DNA of 64,000 nt. It comes from Margaritifera margaritifera. Taxonomy: Eukaryota > Mollusca > Bivalvia > Unionida > Margaritiferidae. The position numbers and the translations under genes were made by a program. The DNA is taken from positions 650,001-714,000 of the forward strand of contig JAQPZY010000953.1 of the NCBI GenBank assembly GCA_029931535.1, read 5' to 3'. Positions 1 to 11,438 of this stretch are shown here, piece by piece; the first letter of the stretch is position 1; the number at the start of each line of letters is the position of its first letter. The notes under the pieces are model-generated. The model was not told where the DNA came from. It saw only the letters and a program-made list of their open reading frames with translations, and did no database searches.

Positions 1-844
1 TATGCCAAAGAAGAGTTTCTTAAAAACAAATGTTCTCAAACCGGTTGTCTTAGATGGGGTATACTTTACAGTTGTAATTGTCAGCAACTGTGTATCTGAT
101 AAGTTCCACTCCTGAACGTCCAAAGTGGTTCTTCTGAATTTATCTTGACAATGGGAGGAGGGATATTCTTGATAAAAGATGCGCTGAGACTGATACCTGA
201 AGCAAACAAAAAGACCACTGGACGGGGCTTGGGTAATTTTCTGAGCAAAAATGTGTGAAAAGTGTCACGATAAACCTATGTTATTTTGTCATGTAATTTA
301 AATTAGAAGTTATAATTTCAAGGCAATATATGATAATGCTGGAATGTTAGTTCCTAAAGTTGAAGTGAATTTAGGATTATTGTGATAATATGCAATATAG
401 TGTGGTACCTAGCATCAACTTTCCAGGGTGGGGATGGGACGGGGATGAGGTTTGAGGGTGATGTTGTGTAGAAATGATTAGGAACCATAAAGATGAGGCT
501 TGAAATAGAAACATTAGTCTTTAACTATATTGGATCAGAAATATAACACCTAAAGTACCCACGTCCTTCATTCACTTCAATGATGTAATGCCAGAGTCCT
601 TAATTAACTTCAATGATGTGATACCAGAGTCCTTCATTAACTTCAATGATGTGATACCAGAGAAAATCTTAAACACTCTATGCGTTTTACATAAACAGTG
701 TTGAATCTGTATTTTTAGATTATAGACTTTTTACCTTTATGTTTTACCATATATACTTCGTAAAGAATTTGTAAACTTTTACCTTTTATCGAATAAGAAC
801 ATATGTTTATTTTTACTCGGAAGGGATTATGTTCCAAGAGTAAC
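1..844. other. Gene-free AT-rich stretch
   Basis: I see no exon with coding bias and splice sites here. Apart from the short minisatellite at 563-661 the sequence looks like plain intergenic or intronic DNA. Confidence 0.5.
563..661. repeat. 33-bp minisatellite, 3 copies
   Basis: Three consecutive 33-bp units begin at 563, 596 and 629, each starting GTCCTT and containing ACTTCAATGATGT. The last two are nearly identical, so the array expanded recently. Confidence 0.9.
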
Positions 845-1020
845 TCTGTTGGTATGGCGTCGGACTCGTGATCCAAGAGTCTAAGGTCCGATACCCGCTC
901 ATGCCATCCCAGGTCAGCTGATTCGATGCGTCCATGTTACAGGCACTTAGTGCCATTAATAGGCATGCCATAACCATCTAGGTGTTAATGTGGCGTTGAA
1001 AAAAGCAAGCATCCAAACAA
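845..1020 (+). mobile_element. tRNA-derived SINE, older copy
   Basis: A tRNA-like head has an A-box-like segment (CTGTTGGTATGGCG) and a B-box-like GGTCCGATACCC about 40 bp later. It is followed by a body containing GGCACTTAGTGCC and a tail (GTTAATGTGGCGTTGAAAAA) that resembles the tails of the SINEs at 4904-5090 and 13072-13194. No clear target duplication is left, so this copy is probably older. It is not a functional tRNA: there is no convincing acceptor stem. Confidence 0.65.
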
Positions 1021-2030
1021 TCATGCTACATATTTTAGGAATTTCCACCTTCACCATTTTTGCTACCGTTTACATATAGGATTGGACCCTTTATAACTTT
1101 GTTTTAACAGCTTATTGATAGTACATAGCCATTACAGGAAAATCTGTTGAAGATACTCTCTGACTTGCGTTATTAAAGCTATGTCAAGGTAGAAGATATC
1201 AATGGGAGGTTAAGCTACATCTTTTGAAAAATCAACAAGGAAATACTGGCTGCATGTTGTAAGTAAATATAATTTGTTGGATTCTGAACAAAAACAAAAC
1301 TCAGAAGTAATTCTATTGAGTTTTCTCTTGGTGTACACATTCTGATCAGTGAAAAGAGAACAGACTGTACTTGGATTAATTAAAATACTTTATTGAAAAC
1401 GTTGCAGTTTTAAGGATTTTACTGATTCTTATAGAATATATTTGACTTAAGATTCAGTTATATCTACGGTGTTGGTAGTCATGAAAGGTACTGTGAATAT
1501 GATATAGAAAAATAATAACTGCAGAAAAACAATCGGCATTTGAAGGGTATCACGTTCCAAATAAGAGCTCTCTTTTTCCAAAATGACTAACTTTAAATAC
1601 AAATACAGAGCATTCCTCCGGCTTTTGTCACAATGGTGTTGTATATATTACTACTAAATCTTGATTTTCTGCCATCCTGGATTTCCCTCCATGTTTCCTA
1701 ATGTTCAAAAGTGGGCAAACAATCGAGAAAAGCCGTGTACATGTAAGTATAATATTATCGCCTTCCTTTATTGGAAACATTTGCTGCTTAAACCATCGCT
1801 AAATGTGTGAAACGCTCGCTTCTAACTTCTTATACATACATATCAATGAAAGACTGTAATGTATAGTGTAGGTGTATTACTAGTACAATTCATATAAGAG
1901 ACAAGAAAACCCGTTTTGGTTACAAAGGAATTATAATATTACATAAAAGTGAGAAATCATAATTAGCGGGGCTAGTGTTACTCCATTCTAGGGAATCGAT
2001 TTCTATAAGTTTGTACCAGATTTTTCTTCT

Positions 2031-2065
<35 letters not shown>

Positions 2066-3130
2066 CATTCGCACTTTCAAAGAATTGTGGGGATATCGTG
2101 ATACAGTCCGTCCATTCATACGTTTCCTAAGTATCAACATACATACGTACGTGTGTAATGACCTTGAACTCATCCTACACTGTTAAAGTTAGTATATTGA
2201 TGCTTTGGTTGATGCTAGTGCTTTTGGTGTACAGCCTGCCAATTCTTTCGAACTTTGATCTCGTCCCTATGGGTGGGGCTATGGATGATTTTACATAAAT
2301 TTAGAATAACGTCTGAGTTGTTTATCTCACAGGTCTGAGAAAAGACACGTGTGATTAATGACCCAAGTGTCAACACACTTACTGAGCATGTAAAGACAAC
2401 TTTATTAATGAAACTGACATTGATCCGGGGGTCCACCCCTGTCCCGCCCGCCCACATCCCCGGTGAGACTCCCACCCTATAGCAATATATACACTTATAG
2501 GGCACGAAAAGACAAATTCAGATATGTATCAAAATTTGGAACTTGGATCTATTCTTACCTCCTGGGATCTGATCTGAGGGGCACGTATTTTTCTGGTCGG
2601 TGGTAAAAATCGGGATATGTTTTAGAGATATTCCAGTTTATTTATTTATTTATTTCAACATTTAGACTATAATGACTGGTAACTCTGTTGCAACTTTGAA
2701 GCCTAAATTAGCTCATCTTCAGTGATAAGCATACCGTCATTTTTAAACTTTTGTCAGTCATTCAAGTTTCTGTTTTGCTAAAGGGGAAATAGAAACCTCA
2801 CAACATTTTCAAAATAATATTTACATCTTTCTACGTTTGACATTAGCTATGCAAAGGAAAAAAATGACGTTATCATCATACAAATGATATGGTAAGGTCA
2901 TGAAACGTAAATTATGTTTGTTCAAGCTTTCAATCACTGAAATGGATTGAGAAAAGAATGATGGTCATTACAATTATGCAACGCGCCAAAATGTTCATTG
3001 TATGCCTTACAGGTTGTTTTCTCACACGATCTCACTAGGCAAATCTCGGGATTCACATTTTATTTAGAAATTCACCCCTATGCAAAATACCAAATAGCAG
3101 CTGAGAAACTTACGACAAGATGACGCGACC
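1021..3130. other. No gene seen
   Basis: Both strands were read for exons and none is convincing. A minus-strand open frame at 2215-2505 has no recognisable domain and no low-AT coding signature. Only simple repeats stand out: (TTTA)n at 2028-2064 and 2638-2655. Confidence 0.5.
2028..2064. repeat. (TTTA)n microsatellite
   Basis: About nine uninterrupted TTTA units. Confidence 0.9.
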
Positions 3131-3985
3131 AAACCGCAGTGTTGCACCTAGGATCCCAAGGTCAGGGGACACTGTGTCTTGCACCCTCCAGATCTGGGGG
3201 ACACACAACATTTCAAAGGGACAAAAGAAAATAGTACATAATGGAATAGAAGTGCAAAACAATTAGATAATCTCATTTGCTTTGACAGTTTTGCCACCTT
3301 AACTTTCTCATATTTTCCTTGGACATTCACATTATTGCAATAAACGTTTTATCATGTGATCAAGTAACTCATGAAAACATTGACCTGTTTGAATATCTGG
3401 TTAACCTGAAATGAACTGCATCATGGAATTTTCCGTTCCGGATCTTGCTCTCATATAACTTTAGTGTTCATTCATTATCTACTAGCATTTATTTTAATAA
3501 ATACCCATGTTTTCTTAATTACTTTTCTTTTAAAAGTATGAAATCATTAATCAAATGACAAATTGTGTATTTGCATAAATTTGTACCTTTTTTCATAAAT
3601 TCAGCCTGAAAATAAATTAAAGCTTCACTGACATAGGTGTGACTTTAACCTCGAATATACGTTACAACAGCGGCGGTCAAAGACTTTAGCAACCACGCCG
3701 ACTACCCCATACCTTTAATATTATAATTGCCTGATTCATTGTTTTGAAATGGATATTCATTGTCATCTTACAGGTTTTATCACTTTTAGCGACTTTGCCC
3801 GTTGCTAGCGCCAACATCCACATGGATGCACATCCGCGAAGGAAACGTGTAGGCATATTTGTTTTATTTTGTTTCCTCACAAAAAGCGCCCCAAAAGGGG
3901 CGCACAGGGTCAAGATTTGCGGGACATAGGACAAACAATTACTGTAAACTCGCGAGCTCGCGCTCTAGGTGCAACACTGAAACCG
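3131..3985. mobile_element. Non-autonomous DNA transposon, hAT-like ends, 6-bp TSD
   Basis: The element body is 3137-3979 (843 bp). Its ends are a perfect 15-bp inverted repeat: CAGTGTTGCACCTAG at 3137-3151 and its complement at 3965-3979. The bases immediately outside are AAACCG on both sides (3131-3136 and 3980-3985), a direct target-site duplication. Termini starting CAGTG suggest the hAT superfamily, although hAT usually gives 8-bp duplications, so the assignment is tentative. The interior has no transposase; the largest frames (about 60-80 codons) match nothing I know. It is therefore a deletion derivative or MITE-type element. Confidence 0.85.
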
Positions 3986-4242
3986 ATCATAGACAATGGA
4001 TTAGCTTATATTTGCGTACTACACATGCCTAGAACGATGATATAGTTAATGTAAATAGTGGCCCTTTTGATCTGATCTTAAGCCAGTGTCGTTTTTACGT
4101 CATAATAACTTTATTGACTTAACAAGAACTCGATGACGTGTTATCACCAGTAGCAATCTAAGCAATAGTTGAGGCTATTGAAACTGAATGATTTCTTCAT
4201 TCTTTTTCATTTAATTGTTGCAGGAATAACATTTGAAATTAC

Positions 4243-5147
4243 AACTGCAGGTATTTCATTGCTGGTTGGAACGCCGTTGAATGTAAACTATCATTATACA
4301 AAGTTCTATTCTTTGCACATCTAGCCGGATATTCGTCCACCACAAACTTACTAATTGGGAAGTACCAATACGATTACCTCCCAGTTTCTTTCAGAGAATC
4401 AAAGTTATTCGAGACGCATCGTAAAGGGACGAGGATGTTCCGAATGCATTTATTTGCTGAATATTGTGTTACACTTCCGGTGGTCGCCCGGCGCACTTCG
4501 GCTTTCATCTCTGTGAAAAGGGAAGTGAAACGTAAACGAGGCTCCTCAAAGTTTGCAGAGATAGACGGCGCTGTAAGAGGTGACTTTGGTAAATTTAAAT
4601 TAATGACAACAAATCAATTTGGTTTAGATCTTTAAAGTTAAGAAAAGTAAAATTTACGTCAGTCAGGAAGAATGCTGTAACTTCAGTTTAGTAATATATT
4701 AGCCTAACGTCATTTCTGACGTCATGCACATTGTGACGTCATAATAAGCACGAAATCGGAACACCCTTGTCTTTTCCCGATGCGATTCAAATAACTTAGA
4801 CTCTCTGAAAGAGACTCGGAGGTAATTGTAGCTATACTTCCCAAATTAGTAAATGCTTGGCGGATGATCATCCGGCTAGATGTGTAAAGAATGGAACCTT
4901 ATAGGGGGAGCCGTAGTAGCTCAGTTGGTATAGCGTTAGACTTGTAATCGAAGGATCGCGGGTTCGATACCCACCCAGTTTAGCCCGTGTGTCCTTGGGA
5001 AAAGCACTTCGCTTCCGTTTCCTAAATAATGATACAGCCAATAATATGTTAAAAGTGCCGTTAAAGCCAACAAAAACAAAAATACCAAAAGAACCTTATA
5101 TAATGATAGGTAACACTCAACGACGTTCAAACCATCAATGAAATATC
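4243..5147. mobile_element. Foldback (long inverted repeat) element carrying a SINE
   Basis: The left arm (about 4243-4440) is repeated in inverse orientation at about 4755-4903 plus 5101-5147. Shared blocks include TGCAGGTATTTCATTG with its complement near 5145, CTATCATTATA, CACATCTAGCCGGAT and the block ending in GGATGTTCCGA. Arms are about 190 bp at roughly 80% identity by eye, separated by about 300 bp that contain paired TGACGTCA-like motifs. The right arm is interrupted by the SINE at 4904-5090. No transposase is present. Confidence 0.8.
4904..5090 (+). mobile_element. tRNA-Thr-like SINE with 10-bp target duplication
   Basis: This 187-bp insertion begins with a tRNA-like head: A box TAGCTCAGTTGGTATAGCG, an anticodon-loop-like CTTGTAAT (reads TGT, Thr), and B box GGGTTCGATACCC. 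It continues with a GTGTCCTTGGGAAAAGCAC body and an A-rich tail. It is flanked by the direct repeat GAACCTTATA at 4894-4903 and 5091-5100, the expected product of LINE-mediated insertion. The acceptor stem does not pair, so it is a SINE and not a tRNA gene. Same family as 845-1020 and 13072-13194. Confidence 0.9.
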
Positions 5148-5269
5148 TGCACTTTTATATTTGAATGATATCTATGCAATTTTTTAATTAAAATAGCTGA
5201 GAAAAAAAATACTTTTTATTTGAATAGCCACAAACTATTGCTTATGATGCTATTAATGATGACACGTCA

Positions 5270-5490
5270 TCAAGTCATTCATTCCGAGCATCCTTGTCTC
5301 TTTCCGATGCGAGTCGACAAAGAGAGTCAAAGATAATCGTAGTGATAATTCCAAAATTGGCAAGTTTTTTAGAGGACACACATTCGTCTAGACGTGTAAA
5401 GAACGGATTCTTATAAAATGAGAGGTGTTGCAAATAGCATTCAATGACGTTTCAACAATCAATGCAATACCTGCACTTTCATTATGTCAA
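5270..5490. repeat. Extra arm of the foldback family
   Basis: The block starting CCGAGCATCCTTGTC and running to AATACCTGCACTTTCAT repeats the right arm of the element at 4243-5147 in the same orientation (CGTCTAGACGTGTAAAGAA, then the CAATGACGTT block). It is either a second, partly deleted element or a tandem arm duplication. Confidence 0.7.
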
Positions 5491-5527
5491 CAATTTAACC
5501 TGCAACTGAAGCTTTTATTCACTCTAT

Positions 5528-5645
5528 AGCATATATCCAAAATATCAAGTCCATATCATATTTTAAGCATCTATCCAAAATACCAAGTCCGTATCATATT
5601 TTAAGCATCTATCCAAAATACCAAGTCCGTATCATATTTTAAGCA
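5528..5645. repeat. 38-bp minisatellite, 3 copies
   Basis: Units start AGCATMTATCCAAAATA at 5528, 5566 and 5604. The last two are identical over almost their whole length. Confidence 0.9.
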
Positions 5646-5834
5646 GTACACATTCTGACCTCCTTACCGGACATGTAAGCAAACCTCACTATTTGTCAGA
5701 ATTACCGAAGAATCTAAGTCGTTCTGCAGAAAACACCTGCTATTTTTGAATGTTTATAAAATATATTTTCAATAAATGCTCAAACAGCTCCAGAGAAAGT
5801 ATTTTAATATATCCAATGCCATAATCAATCAAAA

Positions 5835-7330
5835 TGAAAAGGCCATTTGTCATGCCAAAGGAGTTCGTCTGCAATCGCTTGAAAAACATAAAGAAAGAGG
5901 GAAGAAAAGCCGAAAAGGAGGCAGTCCATGATCGTGCTAGAAATAACCTGTGAAGGTGGTGTATTCCATAATTTCAATCTAATTTATGACATTCAATTTG
6001 CAATTAGGAAGGAACATGAGCTGCATGAAAATTTTCCCATTTAGCATGAATCTAATGTCATGAGTGTGGGTATGTCTGATAATGAAAATGAAATCCAAAC
6101 ATCAAATCTCAACTTACCCAAACATGTGATGGAACTTCATGGGGATGAATTATCTGACAAAGATGGAAATCTAATGGATGCAACTGAAGACTCGGAGAGG
6201 CAAGTTTTGGCCAATAATTCAAACCAGAACAGTAAACAAAGCGATGAAAATAATTAAAACCCTAGTCCGTCAAATCATTTTGTCAAAATGGAAGTAAACG
6301 ATGTCCGTCAGTTCATACACAAACAGGAAAATCAAAACACAGAAACAAAAAAAACTTTGCGAAATAAAAGCTGAGTTCAAAAATTTCTGAAAATAAATGT
6401 CGAGGCGCGTGATATCCGAAACATTCCCTCCTCCCTGTCTCCGAACTTAAACTATCTGAATACTTTGTTTCAGATTTGATCCTGTCAGTTAGGAAAACTG
6501 ATGTCCATAAGTTTGAGCCTGCCAACATACAATCAATCAGCATCATCGTGGACATACCATTGAAAAAGAAAAAAGCACGGCCCAACAAAATTAATGTTGA
6601 TGACGTTGCATTCTACCTGACAAGGGAGGCTCGAAACGCTAAGATGAAATCATTAGAACGAGTCAAAGGCAACCACCCAAATAAATCTCAACCAATATCA
6701 GACGAAGAAATTTACATTTGTTATTAAAGAAATTTATTACGAGGCAAATTTCCCGAGTGATGTGGCTCAAAAACTGTTTACATTTTGGTCTGCGGAGTTT
6801 GAAGGAACATCGAATGTTGAAATAGTTAGATGCGCTGCTCTTTAAAGCATCAGATGGCGTTGACTATCTGGAACTCCTCCAAAGGCAAACGAAAACCCGA
6901 ACTGGTGAAACCATCAGGGATGTAAGAGAAGTGACACCAAAGATGTTTGTAACGGGCCCTGACAAACACAAGGCATCAAAAACGCCCGGAAAGTTTTTCC
7001 CAAAAAGATGACCCTTTTATACAGCAACAACAACCATATCAATGGAAGGTTCTAGAAGAGAGAAATAGTTTACTAAACGCATAGGGAAGAAAAAGCTATC
7101 AGGAATCATGAAGACCATGATTGCGAAAGCTGATCTTACCTCCAGTAACAAATTTAAAGAGTCGCAATGTGCTGATCTTAGCTCCAGTACAAAATTTAAA
7201 GAGCCCCAATGTCCGCAAACATCTGGTTGTAAATTTGCGTTCAGAAAATGTGCTTCTAACAGATATACTGCAAATTTTTGGACATAAGAACGTACAGTCC
7301 ATCATAAGCTACAAATCCACTGCTTAAAAG
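5835..7330 (+). pseudogene. Crypton-like / DUF3504 tyrosine recombinase, broken
   Basis: Pieces in several frames follow the order of the KCTD1/ZMYM/QRICH1-type tyrosine recombinase family derived from Crypton transposons. First comes a short acidic stretch (6060-6254). Then comes an N-terminal helical domain with LSVRK and FEP motifs (6430-6727). Next is a catalytic segment with HFGLR (Arg of box I) and QTKTRTGE (6780-7010), and last a C-terminal GHKNVQSI followed by SY (7270-7310), where Tyr is the expected nucleophile. In-frame stops near 6725 and 6830 and frame changes break it. The His of the HxxR box appears lost: only RK remains, after SPNV. A 42-bp tandem duplication at 7129-7212 sits just before this box. 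The family members integrate DNA through a 3'-phosphotyrosine link; this copy cannot. Confidence 0.75.
7129..7212 (+). repeat. 42-bp in-frame tandem duplication inside the recombinase
   Basis: GCTGATCTTA begins at 7129 and again at 7171, and both units continue with ATTTAAAGAG and CAATGT. Each unit encodes 14 residues (LILxPVxNLKSxNV), so the duplication kept the frame. Confidence 0.85.
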
Positions 7331-8289
7331 CAACAGAATACCTATTTTAAATATGCTAGATAAAGTTCACTGACCCGTCTACACATTTCAAAATCATCCC
7401 GCGAATATAAGTCATACTCCACAGTATCTAACAAGGAATCTAAGAGTTTCCTCCTAAATTTTGCATTGACAGCTATATTTCTTTTTTTCAGTGCAACACT
7501 CCATGTGCAAAATATGAACATTTGCACAACAACTAATCCACATACAGAGAAAAATAATCAAAATGTGTTTGTTAATCCAAGAGAATCAAGGTATTGCTTC
7601 CCATACTACTATATGCTTGATCTTTTGACAATACAATTTTAAAATTTGTTGAATTTAGTCAGTGAAATATATATTTGCGAAAGGTTTTGTTATTCATTTA
7701 TTATGATATATTTTAATTGCGATCATAAGTCGCTGAGTGTTTGATAATTTATTGAGAAATCTTTGCTACGTTGTTACGAAATACATTCATGTATGGAATT
7801 GAATTGGACAACAATGTGATGAAATTACAACTGTTTAATAGTATGCGCTCAAGCTAAGACCGAAAGCAAGCGGGAAGTGAAATGGATTTATGTATTGTTT
7901 TATTTATTTTTTCCCATATTATTGTGTTGCATAATACTAGTAAATAAAATACAAGATTAGTGTCTTTGAACATAAGGTTGAATTACTGTTATAGGAAATA
8001 TATGCAATCACTATATTAAAACAATAACAACTTTAACAGCATTAAAACTTTTGACAGTCTGTTTTAAAGTATTTCCCTTTTTTACAAGAAGAGTACCAGT
8101 GGGAATAATGCCTGCTGGAATAAATTTGCAAACCCATCCGAGGGTCCGAATTTGCAGAAAGGATCGCGGCTCTGTGTTCTGCACGTACATTCTGACTAGA
8201 AGGTTTCCCTTTCTAATGTATATGACTAATCATTCTTCTTTCATTTCAGTACATAATTATTTAGTTAAGGGTATAATGCTTGATAAATC
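7331..8289. other. No gene seen
   Basis: This stretch is AT-rich and has no exon-like segment with both splice sites. The plus frame at 8051-8302 has no recognisable domain. Confidence 0.45.
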
Positions 8290-8640
8290 GCAATGTACTT
8301 AAATGCTAATGGACAAAAGTTCTGCAAATGCTAATGGACAAAAGTCATATCAATATACTGCAATGCTAATGGACAAACGTCATAATAGTGTACTGCAATG
8401 CTAATACACAAACGTCATATCAATGTACCACACTGTAATGGACAATCGGCATAGCAATGTTCTGCAATGCTAATGGACCAAGATCATATTCATGTACTGT
8501 AATGCTAATGGACACACATCATATGATTGTACTGCAATGCTAACGGACAAACGTCATATCAATGTACTGCAAAATGCTAATGGACAAACGTCATATCAAT
8601 GTACGTCAATGTTAACGGACAAACATCATATCAAAGACGC
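8290..8640. repeat. ~35-bp minisatellite, about 10 diverged copies
   Basis: The core TGCAATGCTAATGGACAAA is followed by a CGTCATATCAATGTAC linker, repeated about ten times with substitutions and small indels. The degree of drift suggests an old array. Confidence 0.9.
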
Positions 8641-9185
8641 CATGTAGAATAAATAGGATCCATCAAATTAAATGGTCATTGTTGTAAAAAGATTTTGGTG
8701 TAGACACTTCCTGTTGAAGGTGTAACCTTTTAAAGATGACAGAAGAGTAAAGTTGAATCAGATAGGTGCCTTCTTTCTAGGTGTCGCTCACTTCGTTCTC
8801 TCTCCTTCATTCATAATGGCTAAACATGATCGATTTCTGTCCGAAATGACGAGTATTGATCTTAACGTGTAAAACGCTAGAGTGATCTAAAACATTTTAT
8901 TTATGTACTAGAAATGATAATAGAGCCTACGTTGCTCATCACAAGGAACAATGTATTCTAAATTAGATTGTACACACTAGCTTAGACTGCTTTAACTTCA
9001 AACAAAAACTAGTGTCAAGTTTACACATCCGCTGGCGAGTATTTATTTTATTGTATCTCTAATCCTCGCTATACCAGATGGCACAAATGATGAAGTTAGA
9101 AAGTAAACGAGTCATATTAACACGAAATATAATAAGAATTGAAGATATAATAATCCCCTATCTGTCTGTATTTTGGTCCATCCAA
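8641..9185. other. No gene seen
   Basis: Ordinary AT-rich sequence with no exon-like segments or repeats of note. Confidence 0.4.
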
Positions 9186-9257
9186 GTATGTATGTATGTA
9201 TGTATGTATGTATGTATGTATGTATGTATGTATGTATGTATGTATGTATGTATGTAT
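9186..9257. repeat. (TATG)n microsatellite
   Basis: About 18 perfect TATG units. Two long open frames across it on opposite strands (Met-Tyr-Val-Cys and Ile-His-Thr-Tyr runs) are artefacts of the repeat. Confidence 0.95.
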
Positions 9258-11300
9258 AATCCTTTTTCGTTTGTTTGTTGCGCTCACTGTATTGTGACCG
9301 ACAGTGGTGATGTTGGATAGGAAAATCCCACTCCCATGGTCAGAATGTGTGGGGAGGAACAATGCTTTCCGGGTTCTTGCACACAAGTTCTGATCCCGAG
9401 GGTGTACTTTCCCTATCCCATACCAAAGCACAATCATGTATTATTTTTTCTCATTTCTAAAGTATAAAAGAAAATGATTAGTGAACAAAAGATGTCAGAT
9501 CATTGGTATGTTTTTAGCCATACATAAGTACTAGACAAGTAGGCAAATAATGGGAGTGTCAGAACAATTTTTAAATTTAATATGGTACAATCTATTCGCT
9601 GTGGGCTGTCTCTCACGCCCAACAAATAAAATAAACTTTGATGCACTGATACAATCAAATTACCATAATACCCTCACTTATTTACTCTTAACACCCCCAT
9701 TATATCGTGCTAGTGAAACCTTACTACTCGAATGAATCTGGTTGATAAAATCCTACCGTCGTAACACTGCCACTTAATCAATTAAATCTGTAATAATCAA
9801 ACTCTTTCAACACATAGAAATACGTTTTGGATCTTCCTGAATGAGCAATCTTTGCAATCTTTGTACAGGTATATCTTCGATCCATTTCGTTTGGTGATTC
9901 AGCAGTACCATTAAACTTCCACGAACATGCTATGACAAAAATAATCATAAACTTCGAAGATGAAAATGAAGGATACATCCAAAACATAATGGAAAGAATG
10001 ATAGCAGAAAATCGACGAAATTACTATATCGATGCCAGTCAGCAAAAACTGATAAAGAGTAATATGTAGGGATTAAATGTGTCATAGTCTACGATCTGAT
10101 TGATTTATACGACTGATCCTTGGAGCACTGTTACAAAAAATTATCCTCGACTCAAGAAATACTCATTAAAAAACACCCTTGATTTCTCAAAGAAAAAAGA
10201 AATGCACAATTCTCTGGACTCCCAAAAAAACTAAATGCTATTTAAACCTTACTACAAAAGCAATTGCTATAATTGTGATACTGCAAACTAACGATACAAA
10301 ACAATTTGAAATTCTTTATGAAACATAAATGATGGATACATTCAACAGATCTTAGAGTGGTTATATACATATTCAGTTAGATTAACATAAAAGCAACAAT
10401 CTGGAATTATTTACGAACTACGGAGGAAAACTACATTGTGATAAACTCAACAGTTTTCAGAGAGATGATAGAAATATCCAGTAAGATGTATTTTTGTTTG
10501 CAAATGTGGGTAGTATAAAAGTGTGTTCAAAGCTGGTAGTTACAGAAAACAACATTCAAGAAAATACAAATTTTGATTTATCGATTTCAAAATATCACAA
10601 AAGATGTTCCGCAAATTTTCAGAAAATTGCAGATTTAGAGATTGCATTTAATGACCATAAAATCTAGATAAGCAGCATCAACCCTGGTAGCAAGATGATC
10701 AAACTCTTCAGTATGAGGAATGCTTAAATTCCGTATTTGATGTAGACAAATACACAACGGTGTATTCAACTAAACTTACAGTACATCTAGAAGATCTCGT
10801 CAACGATTCAACAAAAACAGAGCCAGAATTTATGGAAAAATGTTAAATTTAAAACAGTACATGATGGTCCAGTGCATGAAGCAGCTGTTTTAATCAACCA
10901 TATAAAGGGTATTATTTGCATCAATCTTAAATCTTTCATACGGCTGAAAGGGATGAGGAAATGTTGGAAATTGCTGAAAAAGGTACCTGTTTTTAGCGGT
11001 ATTTTTATTGGCTAATTGATGACACCTAAAGAAAATTTGTCAAGCGTATAATATTCTCTTGACGCTTTTTTATGCGATTTGGAACGGCCGAGAAAGAACA
11101 GTATATTTAAGGCACGTTTACTACTATCCTGAAAGTGCACTACTGCTATATCAATTGTGGGAGCAAATTAAATGGGACAAGAGAAAATAAAAAAACTGAA
11201 TTGAATGATTGGTTAATCAAATGATCTACCTACACTTTACAAAAGCAATCAAGAAAAATATTTCCATCCAGAAGGATATATGTTACTCACGTGGATGACC
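9258..11300. other. Unassigned stretch with weak coding-like patches
   Basis: A plus-strand frame of about 65 codons at 9867-10068 is rich in Glu, Asn, Ile and Arg (for example NFEDENEGYIQ) and ends in TAG. Other short charged patches occur near 10740-10960. None has a recognisable domain, and frames break often. This could be an old decayed gene or chance. Confidence 0.25.
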
Positions 11301-11304
11301 AGTG

Positions 11305-11438
11305 ACAGTCAGAAATAGTTTACATGCAAGAATATGAAAAATACAATGATGGCTACAAATACACCTTGACAGTGAAAGATGTATCAATTCCATCTGTTTC
11401 AGTATTAAGATTCAATAGCACGATGGTGTATAAATCAG
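11305..11438 (+). CDS. Candidate exon, unknown protein
   Basis: An open segment of about 44 codons ends in a strong donor (TCAG followed by gtaagtaat; GT at 11439-11440) in phase 1. It reads around VYMQEYEKYNDGY and YTLTVKDVSIPSVSV, an alternating pattern compatible with a beta-sandwich domain of an extracellular protein. The upstream acceptor is uncertain (a TGACAG at about 11304). No family can be named. The phase-1 donor is the same class used by the downstream mucin and CBM14 exons, so it could belong to the same gene, but that is speculation. Confidence 0.25.

Noticed and set aside
3744..3929. Short plus frame resembling a signal peptide followed by an RRKR site
   Set aside because: No ATG start, and it lies wholly inside the 843-bp transposon, so a host secreted peptide is unlikely. 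A TTACAG acceptor before it is probably chance.
4916..4990. tRNA-Thr gene
   Set aside because: Good A and B boxes, but the acceptor stem does not pair and it sits inside a SINE with a target duplication.
9117..9437. 106-codon minus frame with Ile-His-Thr-Tyr repeats
   Set aside because: It is the translation of a perfect (TATG)n microsatellite; both strands give open frames because the repeat has no stop.
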